A stretch of 64,000 nucleotides of DNA. Source: Streptomyces sp. NBC_00273 (GTDB lineage Bacteria; Actinomycetota; Actinomycetes; Streptomycetales; Streptomycetaceae). Below, one piece after another: positions 51,050 through 62,476 of the stretch. The position numbers and the translations under genes were made by a program. The first letter of the stretch is position 1, and each line of letters starts with the position of its first letter. Location: NCBI RefSeq assembly GCF_036178145.1, contig NZ_CP108067.1, forward strand, positions 10,059,001 through 10,123,000. Direction: 5' to 3'. Below the pieces are notes generated by a model. The model ran no database searches. It saw only the letters and a program-made list of their open reading frames with translations, and had not been told where the DNA came from.

Positions 51050-52504
51050 ATGCCCTCGACCACGCCCCGCCCGATCAACGTCCTGCTGATCGGCGGCTGC
51101 GGCCACTGGGCCGCCACCGAGAACCACATCCCAGCCATCCTCACCCTGCAACGCCAGGGATTTCCCGCCCGGGTCGGCGCCATCTGCGACCTGCGCGACC
51201 CCTACGACGAGAACCTGCTGCGCCACATGCCCGACCTGCTGGACCTCCTCCGCTGGGACCGGCCCCAGTGGATCCAGCCCCGCCCCGGCGAGCCGGCCGA
51301 GGACCTGGAGCGCCGCCTGGACGCCGCGCACGCCCGTCGGCCCTTCGACGTGGCGATCGTGGCCTGCGACCCCGTCGCCCACCACCCCTACCTGCACTGG
51401 GCGACCAGCCGCGGCATCCACGTCCTGTGCGACAAGCCGATCATCGCCGTCGCGGACGCCGCCTGGGACGTACACGCCGCCGCCACCATCGACACCCAGT
51501 TCGACACCCTGCTCAAGGCCCACCTCGACAGCCCCGGCCACCTGTTCGCCCTGCCCATGCGACGCAGAGCCAACGACGCCTTCGTCGACTCCTCCCAGCT
51601 CATCGCCGAGGTCTACGAGAACCACGAGCAGCCCCTGACCATGGGCAACTTCACCGTGACCGGCGGCCACTTCCGCCTACCCGAGGAATACGCCCTCGGC
51701 AACGCCCACGGCTACACCAACGGCGTCGGAGCGCTCGCCTTCTCCAGCTACCACTACATCGACCTCATGGCCTGGTACCTGCGCCTGGCCCAAGGCCCCG
51801 TCACCGCCCTGCGCATCACCAACCACTACGTGCGGCGCGTGGGCGACTACCTCGGCACCGGCCAGAACCGGGCCCTCGAAGCCCTCCTGCGCCCCCGATC
51901 CGAGGCGCCGGCCCTGCCTGCCGACCTCGACCGGCGCACCGCACTCGCCGAGATGGACTTCGCCTTCACCCTCGAACTCCTCGACGACGCCCGGCGAGTC
52001 CACGGATACCTCACCTACACCTTCACCTCGAACAGCTACTCCCACCGCCAGATCGGCCTCCTCGACGCCGACCGCGCCGGACACCTGCCCTTCCGGGAGA
52101 AGGGCCGCATGTCCCAGTTCGTCATCGACATCCACCAAGGCCCGCTCCAGCACGTGCGCGTCAGCAAGAACGACGTCGTCGGCGACCGCTACCGCATCCG
52201 CCTCGAACACCGCCGCAACCCCCTGATCGACCCCTCCGGCGGACGCCACGCGGACACGCTGTACGAGAACGCGCACAGCGCCAGCAAGGTCACCCCCCAG
52301 GCAATGACCGCCGAGTTCCTGCGCGCCGCGGCTGGATGCACCCCGGACCAGTCCGTCGCCCGCCGCATGACCCACCTCGCAGGCCAGACCCTCACCCAGC
52401 GCATCTACGCGGCGATGTACCGGCTGATCGCAGCCCGCCACGAAGCCGACACCGCCGCCCACAGGACCGCGACGCCGCCAGTCCTCGTCGACATCCCCCG
52501 CTGA
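51050..52504 (+). CDS. Gfo/Idh/MocA family oxidoreductase
   Basis: From the ATG at 51050 (ggaaggg upstream) the protein has 484 residues. It has an N-terminal nucleotide-binding part (INVLLIGGCGHWAATENHIP), the DKP motif in GIHVLCDKPIIAVADAAWDV (EKP in most relatives), and a large C-terminal domain (GNAHGYTNGVGALAFSSYHY). The extra C-terminal length, against about 350 for most relatives, is notable. Family members oxidise or epimerise sugars using NAD(P). It follows the PEP enzyme by about 90 bases in the same direction. Confidence 0.88.
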   Translation: MPSTTPRPINVLLIGGCGHWAATENHIPAILTLQRQGFPARVGAICDLRDPYDENLLRHMPDLLDLLRWDRPQWIQPRPGEPAEDLERRLDAAHARRPFDVAIVACDPVAHHPYLHWATSRGIHVLCDKPIIAVADAAWDVHAAATIDTQFDTLLKAHLDSPGHLFALPMRRRANDAFVDSSQLIAEVYENHEQPLTMGNFTVTGGHFRLPEEYALGNAHGYTNGVGALAFSSYHYIDLMAWYLRLAQGPVTALRITNHYVRRVGDYLGTGQNRALEALLRPRSEAPALPADLDRRTALAEMDFAFTLELLDDARRVHGYLTYTFTSNSYSHRQIGLLDADRAGHLPFREKGRMSQFVIDIHQGPLQHVRVSKNDVVGDRYRIRLEHRRNPLIDPSGGRHADTLYENAHSASKVTPQAMTAEFLRAAAGCTPDQSVARRMTHLAGQTLTQRIYAAMYRLIAARHEADTAAHRTATPPVLVDIPR

Positions 52505-52536
52505 CCCCACACGCCCACCACCCGAAGGACACCGGC

Positions 52537-54084
52537 ATGAACGCCCTCCCGGCCGTGGACCACGGCATCCTCTTCTTCCCCCGCGGCGGCTCCTCCCTCG
52601 TCGTCAAGAACCTCACCGAGCAGACGATCGCCGCCGGCCGCCCCGCCCGCATCTTCTGCGGGTCCCTGGGGGAGCCGGGCACCACCTCCCACGCCGCCAC
52701 GTTCTACGGCGACCTGCCCCTGGTCGTCTCCGACTACAGCCCGGCAGCCACCGCCCACGCGGCCGGGGCAGACGCCCTCGCCCAGACCGTGCCCCTCCAC
52801 CCCAGCTACGAGGACCGCACCGCCGCCCCCGACCGGGTCTTCGCCGCCGTCGACCCGGCCACGGCCGACGCCATCGAGGCCTACTGGCGGCAACACCTCA
52901 CCACCCACCACGCCGGCGAAGCCGGCCTGCTCCACCTGCACCACCTCACCCCCCTGCACGGCATCGCCCAGGGCCGGGACCGGCCGGTGGTCACCACCCT
53001 GCACGGCACCGAACTGAAATTCCTCGACAACGCCCTGCGCCGCCTCCACCTCGCCGAGCGCCTGGACCTGTCCATCGCCGACCTCGGCCGGCACTACCGC
53101 GACGCCCCCCAGGCCACCCTGCGGCGCATCACCCGGACCGCAGGCACCCCCGACCTCGACGAGGCCCAGGCCCTGCTCACCGACCACTGGCACATGTGGA
53201 CCCATGCCCGCCACTGGGTCGACCGCATGCGCGCATACGCCCGCACCAGCAACCGGATCGTGGTCATCTCCGAACAGGATCGCGCCCTGGCCCAGTCACT
53301 GGTGGAGATCCCCGACAGCCGGATCGACCTCGTGCCCAACGGAGTCGACACCGACCGGTTCACCCCGCCCTCGGCCTTCGACGACACCGACCGCTACAAG
53401 ATCCTTCACCGGTGGCTCGTCGACGACCCCCAGGGATGGCTCCCCGGCCAGGGCCCCGGCACCATCCGATACACCACCGCCGACGTCCGCCGCATCCTCC
53501 ACGACGACCAAGGCCGCCGCCGCCCGCTCCTGCTGTGGATGGGACGCTTCCTCGCCTTCAAACACCTCAACCTCCTCCTGCAGGCCGTCGCCGTCCTGCG
53601 CGACCGCACCGCCGTACGCCCCGCGCTGCTCATCCTGGGAGGCCACCCCGGCGAATGGGAGGGAGACCACCCCCACACCCTCGCCTCCCAACTCGGCATT
53701 ACCGACGACGTCCACTTCGCCGGATGGCGCCCCCACCACGACCTCATCGACGGCCTCCACTGCGCCGACCTCCTCACCGCCCCGTCCGTCGACGAGCCCT
53801 TCGGCCTGATCTACCTCGAAGCGATGGCCTCCGGCACCCCCGTGATCGCCTCCGCCAGCGGCGGCCCCCTCAGCTACGTCACCACCACCGGCCCCCACGC
53901 CACCGGCTGGCTCCCCGCCCCCGGCGACCTCGCCGCCACCATCGAGCAGGCACTCACCGACCCCGCCGAGCTGACCCGCCGCGGCCAGGCCGCCCGCCGC
54001 TTCGCCCACGACCACTACTCCTGGCGCTCCCTCACCCCCCGCTACCACGACATCTACGACCGCGTCCTCGCCGACCGGCCCTGA
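52537..54084 (+). CDS. Glycosyltransferase family 4-type enzyme
   Basis: The 515-residue protein starts after gaaggac. Its N-terminal half (HGILFFPRGGSSLVVKNLTE, LHHLTPLHGIAQGRDRPVVT) has the acceptor side. The C-terminal half has the GT-B donor side, with LLLWMGRFLAFKHLNLLLQA, HFAGWRPHHDLIDGLHCADL and APSVDEPFGLIYLEAMASGT (the E-x7-E motif of retaining GT4). It has no signal or membrane segment. The reserved donor may be the uronate made by the flanking dehydrogenases. It lies 32 bases after the oxidoreductase. Confidence 0.92.
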   Translation: MNALPAVDHGILFFPRGGSSLVVKNLTEQTIAAGRPARIFCGSLGEPGTTSHAATFYGDLPLVVSDYSPAATAHAAGADALAQTVPLHPSYEDRTAAPDRVFAAVDPATADAIEAYWRQHLTTHHAGEAGLLHLHHLTPLHGIAQGRDRPVVTTLHGTELKFLDNALRRLHLAERLDLSIADLGRHYRDAPQATLRRITRTAGTPDLDEAQALLTDHWHMWTHARHWVDRMRAYARTSNRIVVISEQDRALAQSLVEIPDSRIDLVPNGVDTDRFTPPSAFDDTDRYKILHRWLVDDPQGWLPGQGPGTIRYTTADVRRILHDDQGRRRPLLLWMGRFLAFKHLNLLLQAVAVLRDRTAVRPALLILGGHPGEWEGDHPHTLASQLGITDDVHFAGWRPHHDLIDGLHCADLLTAPSVDEPFGLIYLEAMASGTPVIASASGGPLSYVTTTGPHATGWLPAPGDLAATIEQALTDPAELTRRGQAARRFAHDHYSWRSLTPRYHDIYDRVLADRP

Positions 54085-54242
54085 ACCACCCAGCAGCCCG
54101 CGCCACGCCCTGACGTCCCACCCCCTGCGACGCGATTCCGGCAGTCCGAGCACAGCCGAGTAGGGTGTCGCCCGTGATCAGGGCGGCATCCGGGCAGACC
54201 AGAACAACCCGCCTGAACCGGCACGAAGAGAATGGACAGACC

Positions 54243-55529
54243 ATGGCAGAGCGACGCATCGCGGTGTTCGGCGCCGGATACATCGGCCTGGTGACCGGCG
54301 CGTGCCTCGCCGAGCTCGGCCACCACGTCACGGTCCGGGACATCAACCCCGAACGCGTCCGCATCCTCCGCGCCGGCGACGTCCCCATCCACGAACCCGG
54401 ACTCGGCGACATGATCGCCCGGAACAAGGAACGCCTCACCTTCACCGAGGACCTCGACCAGGCCCTCACCGGCGCCGAGATCGCCTACGTGTGCGTCGAC
54501 ACCCCGCCCTCCGCCTCCGGCGACGCCGACCTCACCCGCGTATGGGCCGTCGTCCGCTCCCTGACCGCAGCCCACGACCTGCGCGCCGTCGTCATGAAGT
54601 CCACCGTCCCCGTCGGCACCGGCGCCCGCGCCCGCCTCCTGCTGGACGAGATCGGACTGGCCCACGTCGGCTACGTCTCCAACCCCGAGTTCACCGCCGA
54701 AGGCCGGGCCATCACCGACTTCATGGCCCCCGACCGCATCGTCATCGGCCAGGACAACGACACCGCCGGCGCCCTCGTCGCCGCCCTGCACACCGGCATC
54801 AACGCCCCCGTGGCCACGATGGACGTCAAGTCGGCCGAGATGGTCAAACTCGCCTCCAACGCACTCCTCGCCACGAAGATCAGCTTCGCCAACGAGATCG
54901 CCACCCTCTGCGAGAACACCGGCGCCGACGTCACCGAAGTCCTCGGAGCCGTCGGCATGGACCACCGCCTCGGCGCCCACTTCCTGCGCCCGGGCATCGG
55001 CTGGGGCGGCTCCTGCTTCCCCAAGGACAGCGAAGCCCTGCGCCAGATGGCCTCCAACACCGGCTTCCACCCCCAGCTCCTCACCGCGGTCATCAACGTC
55101 AACAACATCCAGAAGCGCCGCGCGATCCAACACCTCAAGGACGAACTGGGCGACCTCGCCGGCAAGCACATCGCCCTCCTGGGCATGGCCTTCAAGCCCG
55201 GCACCGACGACATGCGCGAGGCACCCTCGACCGTGCTCGCCGGCCGCCTGCTCGCCGAAGGCGCACACGTACGCTCCTGGGACCCCCTTGCCCGCCCGGC
55301 CGCCGGGGAGCCGTGGGACTCCGTGACACGCGCTTCGACCCCGCAGCAGGCACTGGCCGGAGCGGACGCGGTGGTGATCGTGACCGAGTGGCCCGAACTC
55401 GCCGAAGTCAACTGGGCCGAGGCCCACAGCGCCATGCGCACCCCGGTCATGTTCGACGGCCGCAACCTCCTCGACCCCGCCCATATGCGCGAGATCGGGT
55501 TCCGGTACACCTCCGTCGGCCGTCCCTGA
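54243..55529 (+). CDS. UDP-glucose 6-dehydrogenase family protein (second)
   Basis: The ATG at 54243 gives 428 residues beginning MAERRIAVFGAGYIGLVTGA. It has the complete family set: VVMKSTVPVGTGARARLLLD, GYVSNPEFTAEGRAITDFMA, Lys in SAEMVKLASNALLATKISFA, Cys258 in IGWGGSCFPKDSEALRQMAS and GMAFKPGTDDMREAPSTVLA. It is a canonical UDP-glucose to UDP-glucuronate enzyme and is more orthodox than the first copy. It closes the sugar cluster, about 160 bases after the glycosyltransferase. Confidence 0.94.
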   Translation: MAERRIAVFGAGYIGLVTGACLAELGHHVTVRDINPERVRILRAGDVPIHEPGLGDMIARNKERLTFTEDLDQALTGAEIAYVCVDTPPSASGDADLTRVWAVVRSLTAAHDLRAVVMKSTVPVGTGARARLLLDEIGLAHVGYVSNPEFTAEGRAITDFMAPDRIVIGQDNDTAGALVAALHTGINAPVATMDVKSAEMVKLASNALLATKISFANEIATLCENTGADVTEVLGAVGMDHRLGAHFLRPGIGWGGSCFPKDSEALRQMASNTGFHPQLLTAVINVNNIQKRRAIQHLKDELGDLAGKHIALLGMAFKPGTDDMREAPSTVLAGRLLAEGAHVRSWDPLARPAAGEPWDSVTRASTPQQALAGADAVVIVTEWPELAEVNWAEAHSAMRTPVMFDGRNLLDPAHMREIGFRYTSVGRP

Positions 55530-55582
55530 CTGCCCCAGATCACGACCCCAGCCCCATCCCGGCCGGCGATCCGATGGTCGAG

Positions 55583-55942
55583 TCACAGGGCGCCGCGCTC
55601 CAGGTACGCCGATACGCGTTCCGCCGCGTAGGTGCCGTCCGGTAGCACCGCGTCGGTCAACTCGAACTGCTCCCGCTTGCCTGTGGGGTCATTCCAGGTG
55701 ACCCGGGTGCCGGCGAGCCGGCTGCTGGGCAAGTGGACGGGTTGGCCGTCGGCGGCACGGGCTCCGAGCAGGGTGTAGGTGCGGACCGGCCGCACGGCCT
55801 CGCTGGCCGCGATGGCCGGGGTCGCGCCGGGGCTGGCCTGGTTCCGGCGCCGGCGGAGCCAGCCCCAGGCTGTGGCCCCCGCCAGCAGCGTGAGGCCGCC
55901 CAGGGTCTCCGTGGTCCAGCCGGTGAGCACGTCGGTGAGCAT
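55583..55942 (-). CDS. Hypothetical membrane-anchored protein
   Basis: From the ATG at 55942 (aaggacacc upstream) the protein has 119 residues. One transmembrane helix (TLGGLTLLAGATAWGWLRRR) is followed by a beta-rich domain with VRTYTLLGARAADGQPVHLP and GTRVTWNDPTGKREQFELTD. The positive residues after the helix put the domain in the cytosol by the positive-inside rule. No family is recognised. It converges on the second dehydrogenase. The bases 55943-56199 hold its promoter side and nothing else firm. Confidence 0.65.
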   Translation of the reverse strand: MLTDVLTGWTTETLGGLTLLAGATAWGWLRRRRNQASPGATPAIAASEAVRPVRTYTLLGARAADGQPVHLPSSRLAGTRVTWNDPTGKREQFELTDAVLPDGTYAAERVSAYLERGAL

Positions 55943-56199
55943 GGTGGTGTCCTTGTCTCTGTGTGATGACGGGGCGGAGCATGAAGCGCCGCGCATTGAC
56001 GTCGCGTCCTGGGCGGGACAGTGCTGGTGCGGGGGGTTAGCCACGCAACCCCCTTCAGGTCTACGCCATTTGAGCGGACGATCTCCGCGGTGACCGGGCG
56101 GAGGTAGGGGGGCTCTAAAAGGACGCCACCGTTACGTCATGGGGTAGCCCTTTGGCTTCAATTCCGCGGGGAGTCACCGGATGAGGTGAAAGCTCGGTC

Positions 56200-57393
56200 A
56201 TGGCCCTGAAGGGCGTCGGTACCTTCCCTGGCATGTCCACTGACACCCCGAGCGCGGCCGATCAGCTGCTGCTCGACCACGCGCACCGCCACGGCTTCAC
56301 CGTGACCGCGAAGATGCTGGAGGTCTGGAGGAGCCGCCGCCTGCTGCCCGGCAATGTCCCCGGCGGAGGCCTGGGCCGCGGCAGGGGCAGCACCTCCACT
56401 CCGGCGCCCGAGAGCTTCGACCTCGTCCTCGGCCTCGCCCGTCACGCCGGCCGCGGCAAGCGCCCGAACGACGTGGCACTGCTCCTGTTCGACGAAGAGC
56501 TCCCCGTACCCGAGCAGACGGTACGGGCCGCCTTCACCGCCGCGGTGGACACCCTCACCGTCCCCGGCGACGACGACCCGGACACCGACCCGGAACAACG
56601 GCTCGACGACCTCGCCGACCACATCGCCGACGCCGGCCTGACCGTGACCCTGGTCCCCGCCCGGGCCCGGCGGATCGACGAAGGCATCGCCCGCCTTGCC
56701 CGAGCCGGCGGACACACCTGGCCCCCGGCTGAGCTCACTGCCTTCGACGAGAACCCCGGCACGCCGACCGGCACACCCAAGGACGCCGCGCTGGCCGCGG
56801 CCGCCGCGGCCATCAACGGGACGATGTCCCTGGAGGACATCAGCGACCTGCTGCGCGCGATGAACCCCACCGCGACGGCCAACCCGATCGCGTCCCTCGT
56901 CGAGACCACCCGCAAAGACGTCCCCGAGTTCGCCGACGCGGTCCTCACCGACGACCACCAGTTGGCCCTTGGCCCCGTGCGCGATGCCCGCGACCATCTG
57001 CGCGACCTGGCCGCCACCGCTCCGCTTCAGGACCTGGCGCGGACTTGGAAGACCGCCGCCGGCGTACGGCAGTGGGCCCTGGACCTGTGCGACCGGGTCG
57101 ATGGGGAACTCGCCACCGGGCAGCTGGGCGAGGCGGCCCTGGAGTGGATGAACGGCCGCTACGCGATGGCCGGCCTGGCCGTGCTCAGCACCCTGAAGGA
57201 GCGCGACCGGCCCCCCGTCCAGCACGCCCTCGACGCCCTGGTGCTGCTCTACCAGCTCGGGGAGTTCCACCGACTCGACCGGCTCATTCCCGGCTGCCAG
57301 TGGCACCTCCTCGCCACCGAGGGGCTGCTGCCGCCACCCGTCCGCGAGCAGCTCCAAGAGCTCATCGGCCGGGACGCGCCCTCTGCCGGGTAG
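56200..57393 (+). CDS. Hypothetical protein
   Basis: The protein has up to 397 residues (an ATG at 56233 is an alternative start). It begins with DQLLLDHAHRHGFTVTAKML and EVWRSRRLLPGN, which looks like a MerR- or XRE-type recognition helix found at the N-terminus of some plasmid proteins. It continues as a long helical part (EELPVPEQTVRAAFTAAVDT, TARTWKTAAGVRQWALDLCD-like stretch near residue 290). No known domain is evident. A regulatory role is possible but unproven. Confidence 0.65.
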   Translation: MALKGVGTFPGMSTDTPSAADQLLLDHAHRHGFTVTAKMLEVWRSRRLLPGNVPGGGLGRGRGSTSTPAPESFDLVLGLARHAGRGKRPNDVALLLFDEELPVPEQTVRAAFTAAVDTLTVPGDDDPDTDPEQRLDDLADHIADAGLTVTLVPARARRIDEGIARLARAGGHTWPPAELTAFDENPGTPTGTPKDAALAAAAAAINGTMSLEDISDLLRAMNPTATANPIASLVETTRKDVPEFADAVLTDDHQLALGPVRDARDHLRDLAATAPLQDLARTWKTAAGVRQWALDLCDRVDGELATGQLGEAALEWMNGRYAMAGLAVLSTLKERDRPPVQHALDALVLLYQLGEFHRLDRLIPGCQWHLLATEGLLPPPVREQLQELIGRDAPSAG

Positions 57394-57475
57394 GGGGCGA
57401 TGTCAGACCGGCCTCGTAGCGTCGAAGACGAGGCCCCGGACCGGACGGGGCCCCGGAGGACCGAAGGAGCGGGCC

Positions 57476-57733
57476 ATGGGCGAGATCAGCATCGAGCGAC
57501 AGCACCTTGACCACCTGCTGGCCGACAGCGCGAGCACGTACGGAGCCCCCTACCAGCGGGCCTTCGCCCAGCTCGCCGCAGCGCACCGAGGCCAGCCCGT
57601 CGCCGAGATCCTCCCGCTGCTGCGCCGGGCCGCGGACGAGGCGCTGCTCGGCTTCACGGAGGCGGACCTCCGGGAACAGGCGCAGGCGATGAGTACGGGC
57701 GAGCCGTACGTCCTGCGCGTCACGGTGGCCTGA
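57476..57733 (+). CDS. Hypothetical small protein
   Basis: The ATG at 57476 follows gaaggagcgggcc, a strong ribosome site. The 85-residue protein (ISIERQHLDHLLADSASTYG, AEILPLLRRAADEALLGFTE) is helical and acidic, without signal or cysteines. I do not recognise it. It reads in the same direction as the preceding unknown gene, 82 bases after it, and converges on ku. Confidence 0.65.
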   Translation: MGEISIERQHLDHLLADSASTYGAPYQRAFAQLAAAHRGQPVAEILPLLRRAADEALLGFTEADLREQAQAMSTGEPYVLRVTVA

Positions 57734-57771
57734 CCACGGCTGTGCCCGTCAGACCTCCCACCACGCGGAGG

Positions 57772-58800
57772 TCAGGCCTTGCGCCGGTCGCGGCCGGTGT
57801 GGGCGAGGGCGTCGGCGAGCTGGTCGTGATTCATGGACGAGCGGCCCGGGGTGCCGGCCGCGGCCGCCTTCTCGTACAGCTCGGCCTTCGTCAGCGCCGC
57901 CAGCTCCCCGCCCTTGGCCGCCGGCCCGGAGCGCGCCCGCTTCTTCGCGGCCGGCGCCTTCCTGCCGCCGGCCGCCCGGGCGCCGGGGGAGGCGGCCTTC
58001 TCGCCGGTGTCCTTAGGACTGCGGGCCCGCTCGACACTGGCGCGCAGGGCTTCCATGAGGTCGACGGCGCCAGTCGGCTCCGTCGCCGGTTCGGCCTTCT
58101 CGACCGTCTCCCCGGCCGCCTTCGCCTTCACCAGGGCCTCGACCTTCTCGCAGAAGGAGTCGTGGAAGGCCTCCGGCTCCCACTCCATGGCCAGGGCGTC
58201 GATCAGCTGCATGGCCATCTTCACCTCCGCCGCCGTCGCCTCGACCGTCCCCGGCAGGTCGGGCACCTCGGCGTGCGGATCGCGCAGCTCATCGGCCCAG
58301 TGCAGTGTGTGGAGCGTGAGCAGGCCCTCCGTCTCCTCCGCCTTCAAGGCGACCAGGTACTCCCGCCCGCGCATCACGAACGTGGCGATGCCGGCCTTGT
58401 TCGACTCGGCCAGGGCGCGCTCCAGGAGAGCGTAGGGCTTCCCGTACTGGGCTCCCCGGGGCCCGAGGAAGTACGTCTTGTCGAAGAAGACCGGGTCGAC
58501 GGTGTCCAGGTCGACGAAACCGGCTACGTCGATCGAATGGGATCGGCCGGGAGCGATCTCGTCGAGCTCCTGCGGCTCGACGATCACGTACTCGGACCCG
58601 GTGTCGCAGCCCTTCACGATGTCCGCGAGGTCCACCTCGTCGCCGGTGCGCTCGTTCACGCGCCGGTTGCGGATCCGGTCCGCAGTGCCGCGCTGGAGCT
58701 GGTGGAAGCGGATCGTGTGGCTGTCCGTGGCCGTGTAGAGGCCCACGGGAAGGCTCACGAGCCCGAACCCCAAGACCCCCGTCCACACCGGTCTGGCCAT
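57772..58800 (-). CDS. ku: Ku protein (non-homologous end joining)
   Basis: From the ATG at 58800 (MARPVWTGVLGFGLVSLPVG) the protein has 342 residues. The Ku core (1-250) shows RFHQLQRGTADRIRNRRVNE, GCDTGSEYVIVEPQELDEIA, FFDKTYFLGPRGAQYGKPYA and REYLVALKAEETEGLLTLHT. A lysine/alanine-rich linker leads to a SAP-like C-terminal tail (LTKAELYEKAAAAGTPGRSS). Ku dimers ring broken DNA ends and recruit a ligase. No ATP-dependent LigD is present; the neighbour at 60.4 kb is an NAD-dependent ligase. Confidence 0.95.
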   Translation of the reverse strand: MARPVWTGVLGFGLVSLPVGLYTATDSHTIRFHQLQRGTADRIRNRRVNERTGDEVDLADIVKGCDTGSEYVIVEPQELDEIAPGRSHSIDVAGFVDLDTVDPVFFDKTYFLGPRGAQYGKPYALLERALAESNKAGIATFVMRGREYLVALKAEETEGLLTLHTLHWADELRDPHAEVPDLPGTVEATAAEVKMAMQLIDALAMEWEPEAFHDSFCEKVEALVKAKAAGETVEKAEPATEPTGAVDLMEALRASVERARSPKDTGEKAASPGARAAGGRKAPAAKKRARSGPAAKGGELAALTKAELYEKAAAAGTPGRSSMNHDQLADALAHTGRDRRKA

Positions 58801-58930
58801 CGCCCGCACCACCCTTCGACCTGGGCGTCTTCCCACCCTGCGCCCCATCACCCCCACCGGCAACGGCAGCCAGACCGCAGTGCCGCCGGCCGCCTTCCGA
58901 TGGGGCAGGGAAGCCCTCGCCGGGGCGCTG

Positions 58931-59160
58931 TCAGGGCCCTTCCACCTCGCCGCCCTCCCGCGTCCAGGACCGCACGGTGTGCTCTCCCTGGGGCCCGTCC
59001 TCGACCAGCTCGATTCGAACTTCCGCCTGACTGCCATAGCGGCCGATGAGTCCCCTGAACTTCCGCTCGGCGGTCTCGGAGTTGTCCCAGGTGTCGGTGA
59101 CGGCGGGGGAGGGATGGGGGCCGAGCGAAGTCTGACGTGGAACGGCACATGCGGATCATG
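58931..59160 (-). pseudogene. Small gene with apparent frameshift
   Basis: The leftward frame HDPHVPFHVRLRSAPIP shifts by one base to SPAVTDTWDNSETAERKFRG and continues LIGRYGSQAEVRIELVEDGP and VRSWTREGGEVEGP to a TGA at 58931. Both parts have good codon bias, and together they make a coherent protein of about 75 residues. A lost base near 59105 explains the break. No family is known to me. Confidence 0.45.
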
Positions 59161-59433
59161 AGCGGTCGGAACCTCTACTGCAAGCCGCGGGCCAGGGGCG
59201 GCCGCCACCCCTGATCCTCCTCACCACCCGCTGTGAGGTCACCACACCCTGTTGTCGAAATGATGTTCCGCGCCAGGTGGGATGCGGGTTACTGTCCCTA
59301 TTCTCGGCAAGGTGGTCGCCGTCCCGGGCGCGCTGGCCCAAAGCACCTCGCGCCGCTGGCGAGCCTTCCGCGACACGGGGCACGCACCCAGCTCCTTCAC
59401 GAGCCAGCAGGAAGCCCAGCCACAACCAGCGCG

Positions 59434-59985
59434 ATGACAGGACCCGACTTGACCCTGATGCCAGGAGCACGCGTGCCGGGACGGACCTGGACGGTCCGCA
59501 TCACTGGCCACCCCGATCACACCGTGTCCGTCACCTGCAGCACCGCCGCGTGCCGGATGCCGCCCCGCTCGAAGGACGCCGCGAGCATGCGCCGCTTCGC
59601 CGCCGAGCACATCAAAGCCCACGGACGCCTCGCCGGCGCCCGCCCCAACGCCGCCTGCAGCTGTGGCAACGCGCAGTGCGCCCTCCACGAAACCCCCGTC
59701 CACTGTGCCGGCACCAGCCTGTTGGTGCTTGTCCACAACCCGGCCGTCGGCCAGGTCTGGACCCTGGCAGACGTCTGCCAGGCCTGCGCCCGCCACATCC
59801 CGCACATCACCATCCTGGCCACGGGCAAGCCAGCTCGCCCCACCCCCGCGGCCCCTTCCGTGGAGCAGCCGGCGCAGCGCGTCGCGGTGCCGGGTGGATT
59901 CTCCTCACCTGAGGCTGCACCTGATCCCGTACCGGGACAGCGTCGCCCGCACCGACCCAACCGTCCTCGGCGGTCTCGGGGCTGA
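59434..59985 (+). CDS. Hypothetical cysteine-rich protein
   Basis: From the ATG at 59434 the protein has 183 residues, beginning MTGPDLTLMPGARVPGRTWT. A conserved-looking core (VRITGHPDHTVSVTCSTAAC, SMRRFAAEHIKAHGRLAGAR) is followed by CSCGNAQCALHETPVHCAG and DVCQACARHIPH, eight cysteines that could bind zinc. It ends in a proline-rich basic tail. It is a type common in streptomycete accessory regions, with no known role. A second copy of its tail appears at the right edge of the window. Confidence 0.65.
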   Translation: MTGPDLTLMPGARVPGRTWTVRITGHPDHTVSVTCSTAACRMPPRSKDAASMRRFAAEHIKAHGRLAGARPNAACSCGNAQCALHETPVHCAGTSLLVLVHNPAVGQVWTLADVCQACARHIPHITILATGKPARPTPAAPSVEQPAQRVAVPGGFSSPEAAPDPVPGQRRPHRPNRPRRSRG

Positions 59986-60022
59986 GTCAGGCGAGACGGC
60001 CCCTGCTCTCCCCGGCCGGCGG

Positions 60023-60382
60023 TCAGCCATTTCGCGGCCTCTCGCCCGGCTGGTCACTCCTCGGTGAATGCTCTGAGCCGGCCCCGCTGGGTTTCTCCTC
60101 CGCGATCCGGGTGTCGAGCACGACCTGATCGGCGTAGGGCGCGACAGCGGCGAGGACCCGGCGGTGGAGTTCGGCGCTGTGGACCGTCACCGATATTCCC
60201 CTCCGGGCGACAACCGCCCCACCGCCGCTGAAACCCCACTCCCGGTACCGCCGTGCGGCAGACGGTGGCGCGGTGGCCCACACCGTGGACAGGGGCCGTA
60301 CCAGCAGGCCGCCGCCTGCCTGGTGGTCGAAGCAGCGGGCGGGACGACGCGGCACGCACTGGCCACGGTCGTCCGTGTCCAC
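60023..60382 (-). CDS. Uncertain gene or fragment
   Basis: The centre of this leftward frame (ISVTVHSAELHRRVLAAVAP, YADQVVLDTRIAEE) looks like real protein, while the first 40 codons (RGQCVPRRPARCFDHQAGGG) do not. It may be a fragment of a longer gene. The stretch 59986-60421 otherwise holds only the approach to the ligase gene. Confidence 0.3.
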   Translation of the reverse strand: MDTDDRGQCVPRRPARCFDHQAGGGLLVRPLSTVWATAPPSAARRYREWGFSGGGAVVARRGISVTVHSAELHRRVLAAVAPYADQVVLDTRIAEEKPSGAGSEHSPRSDQPGERPRNG

Positions 60383-60385
60383 TGA

Positions 60386-62475
<2,090 letters not shown>

Positions 62476-62476
<1 letters not shown>

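Noticed and set aside
51268..52536. A rightward frame opening at 51268 and running into the glycosyltransferase
   Set aside because: Only the part from 52537 has glycosyltransferase sequence. The upstream part is an out-of-frame shadow of the oxidoreductase gene.
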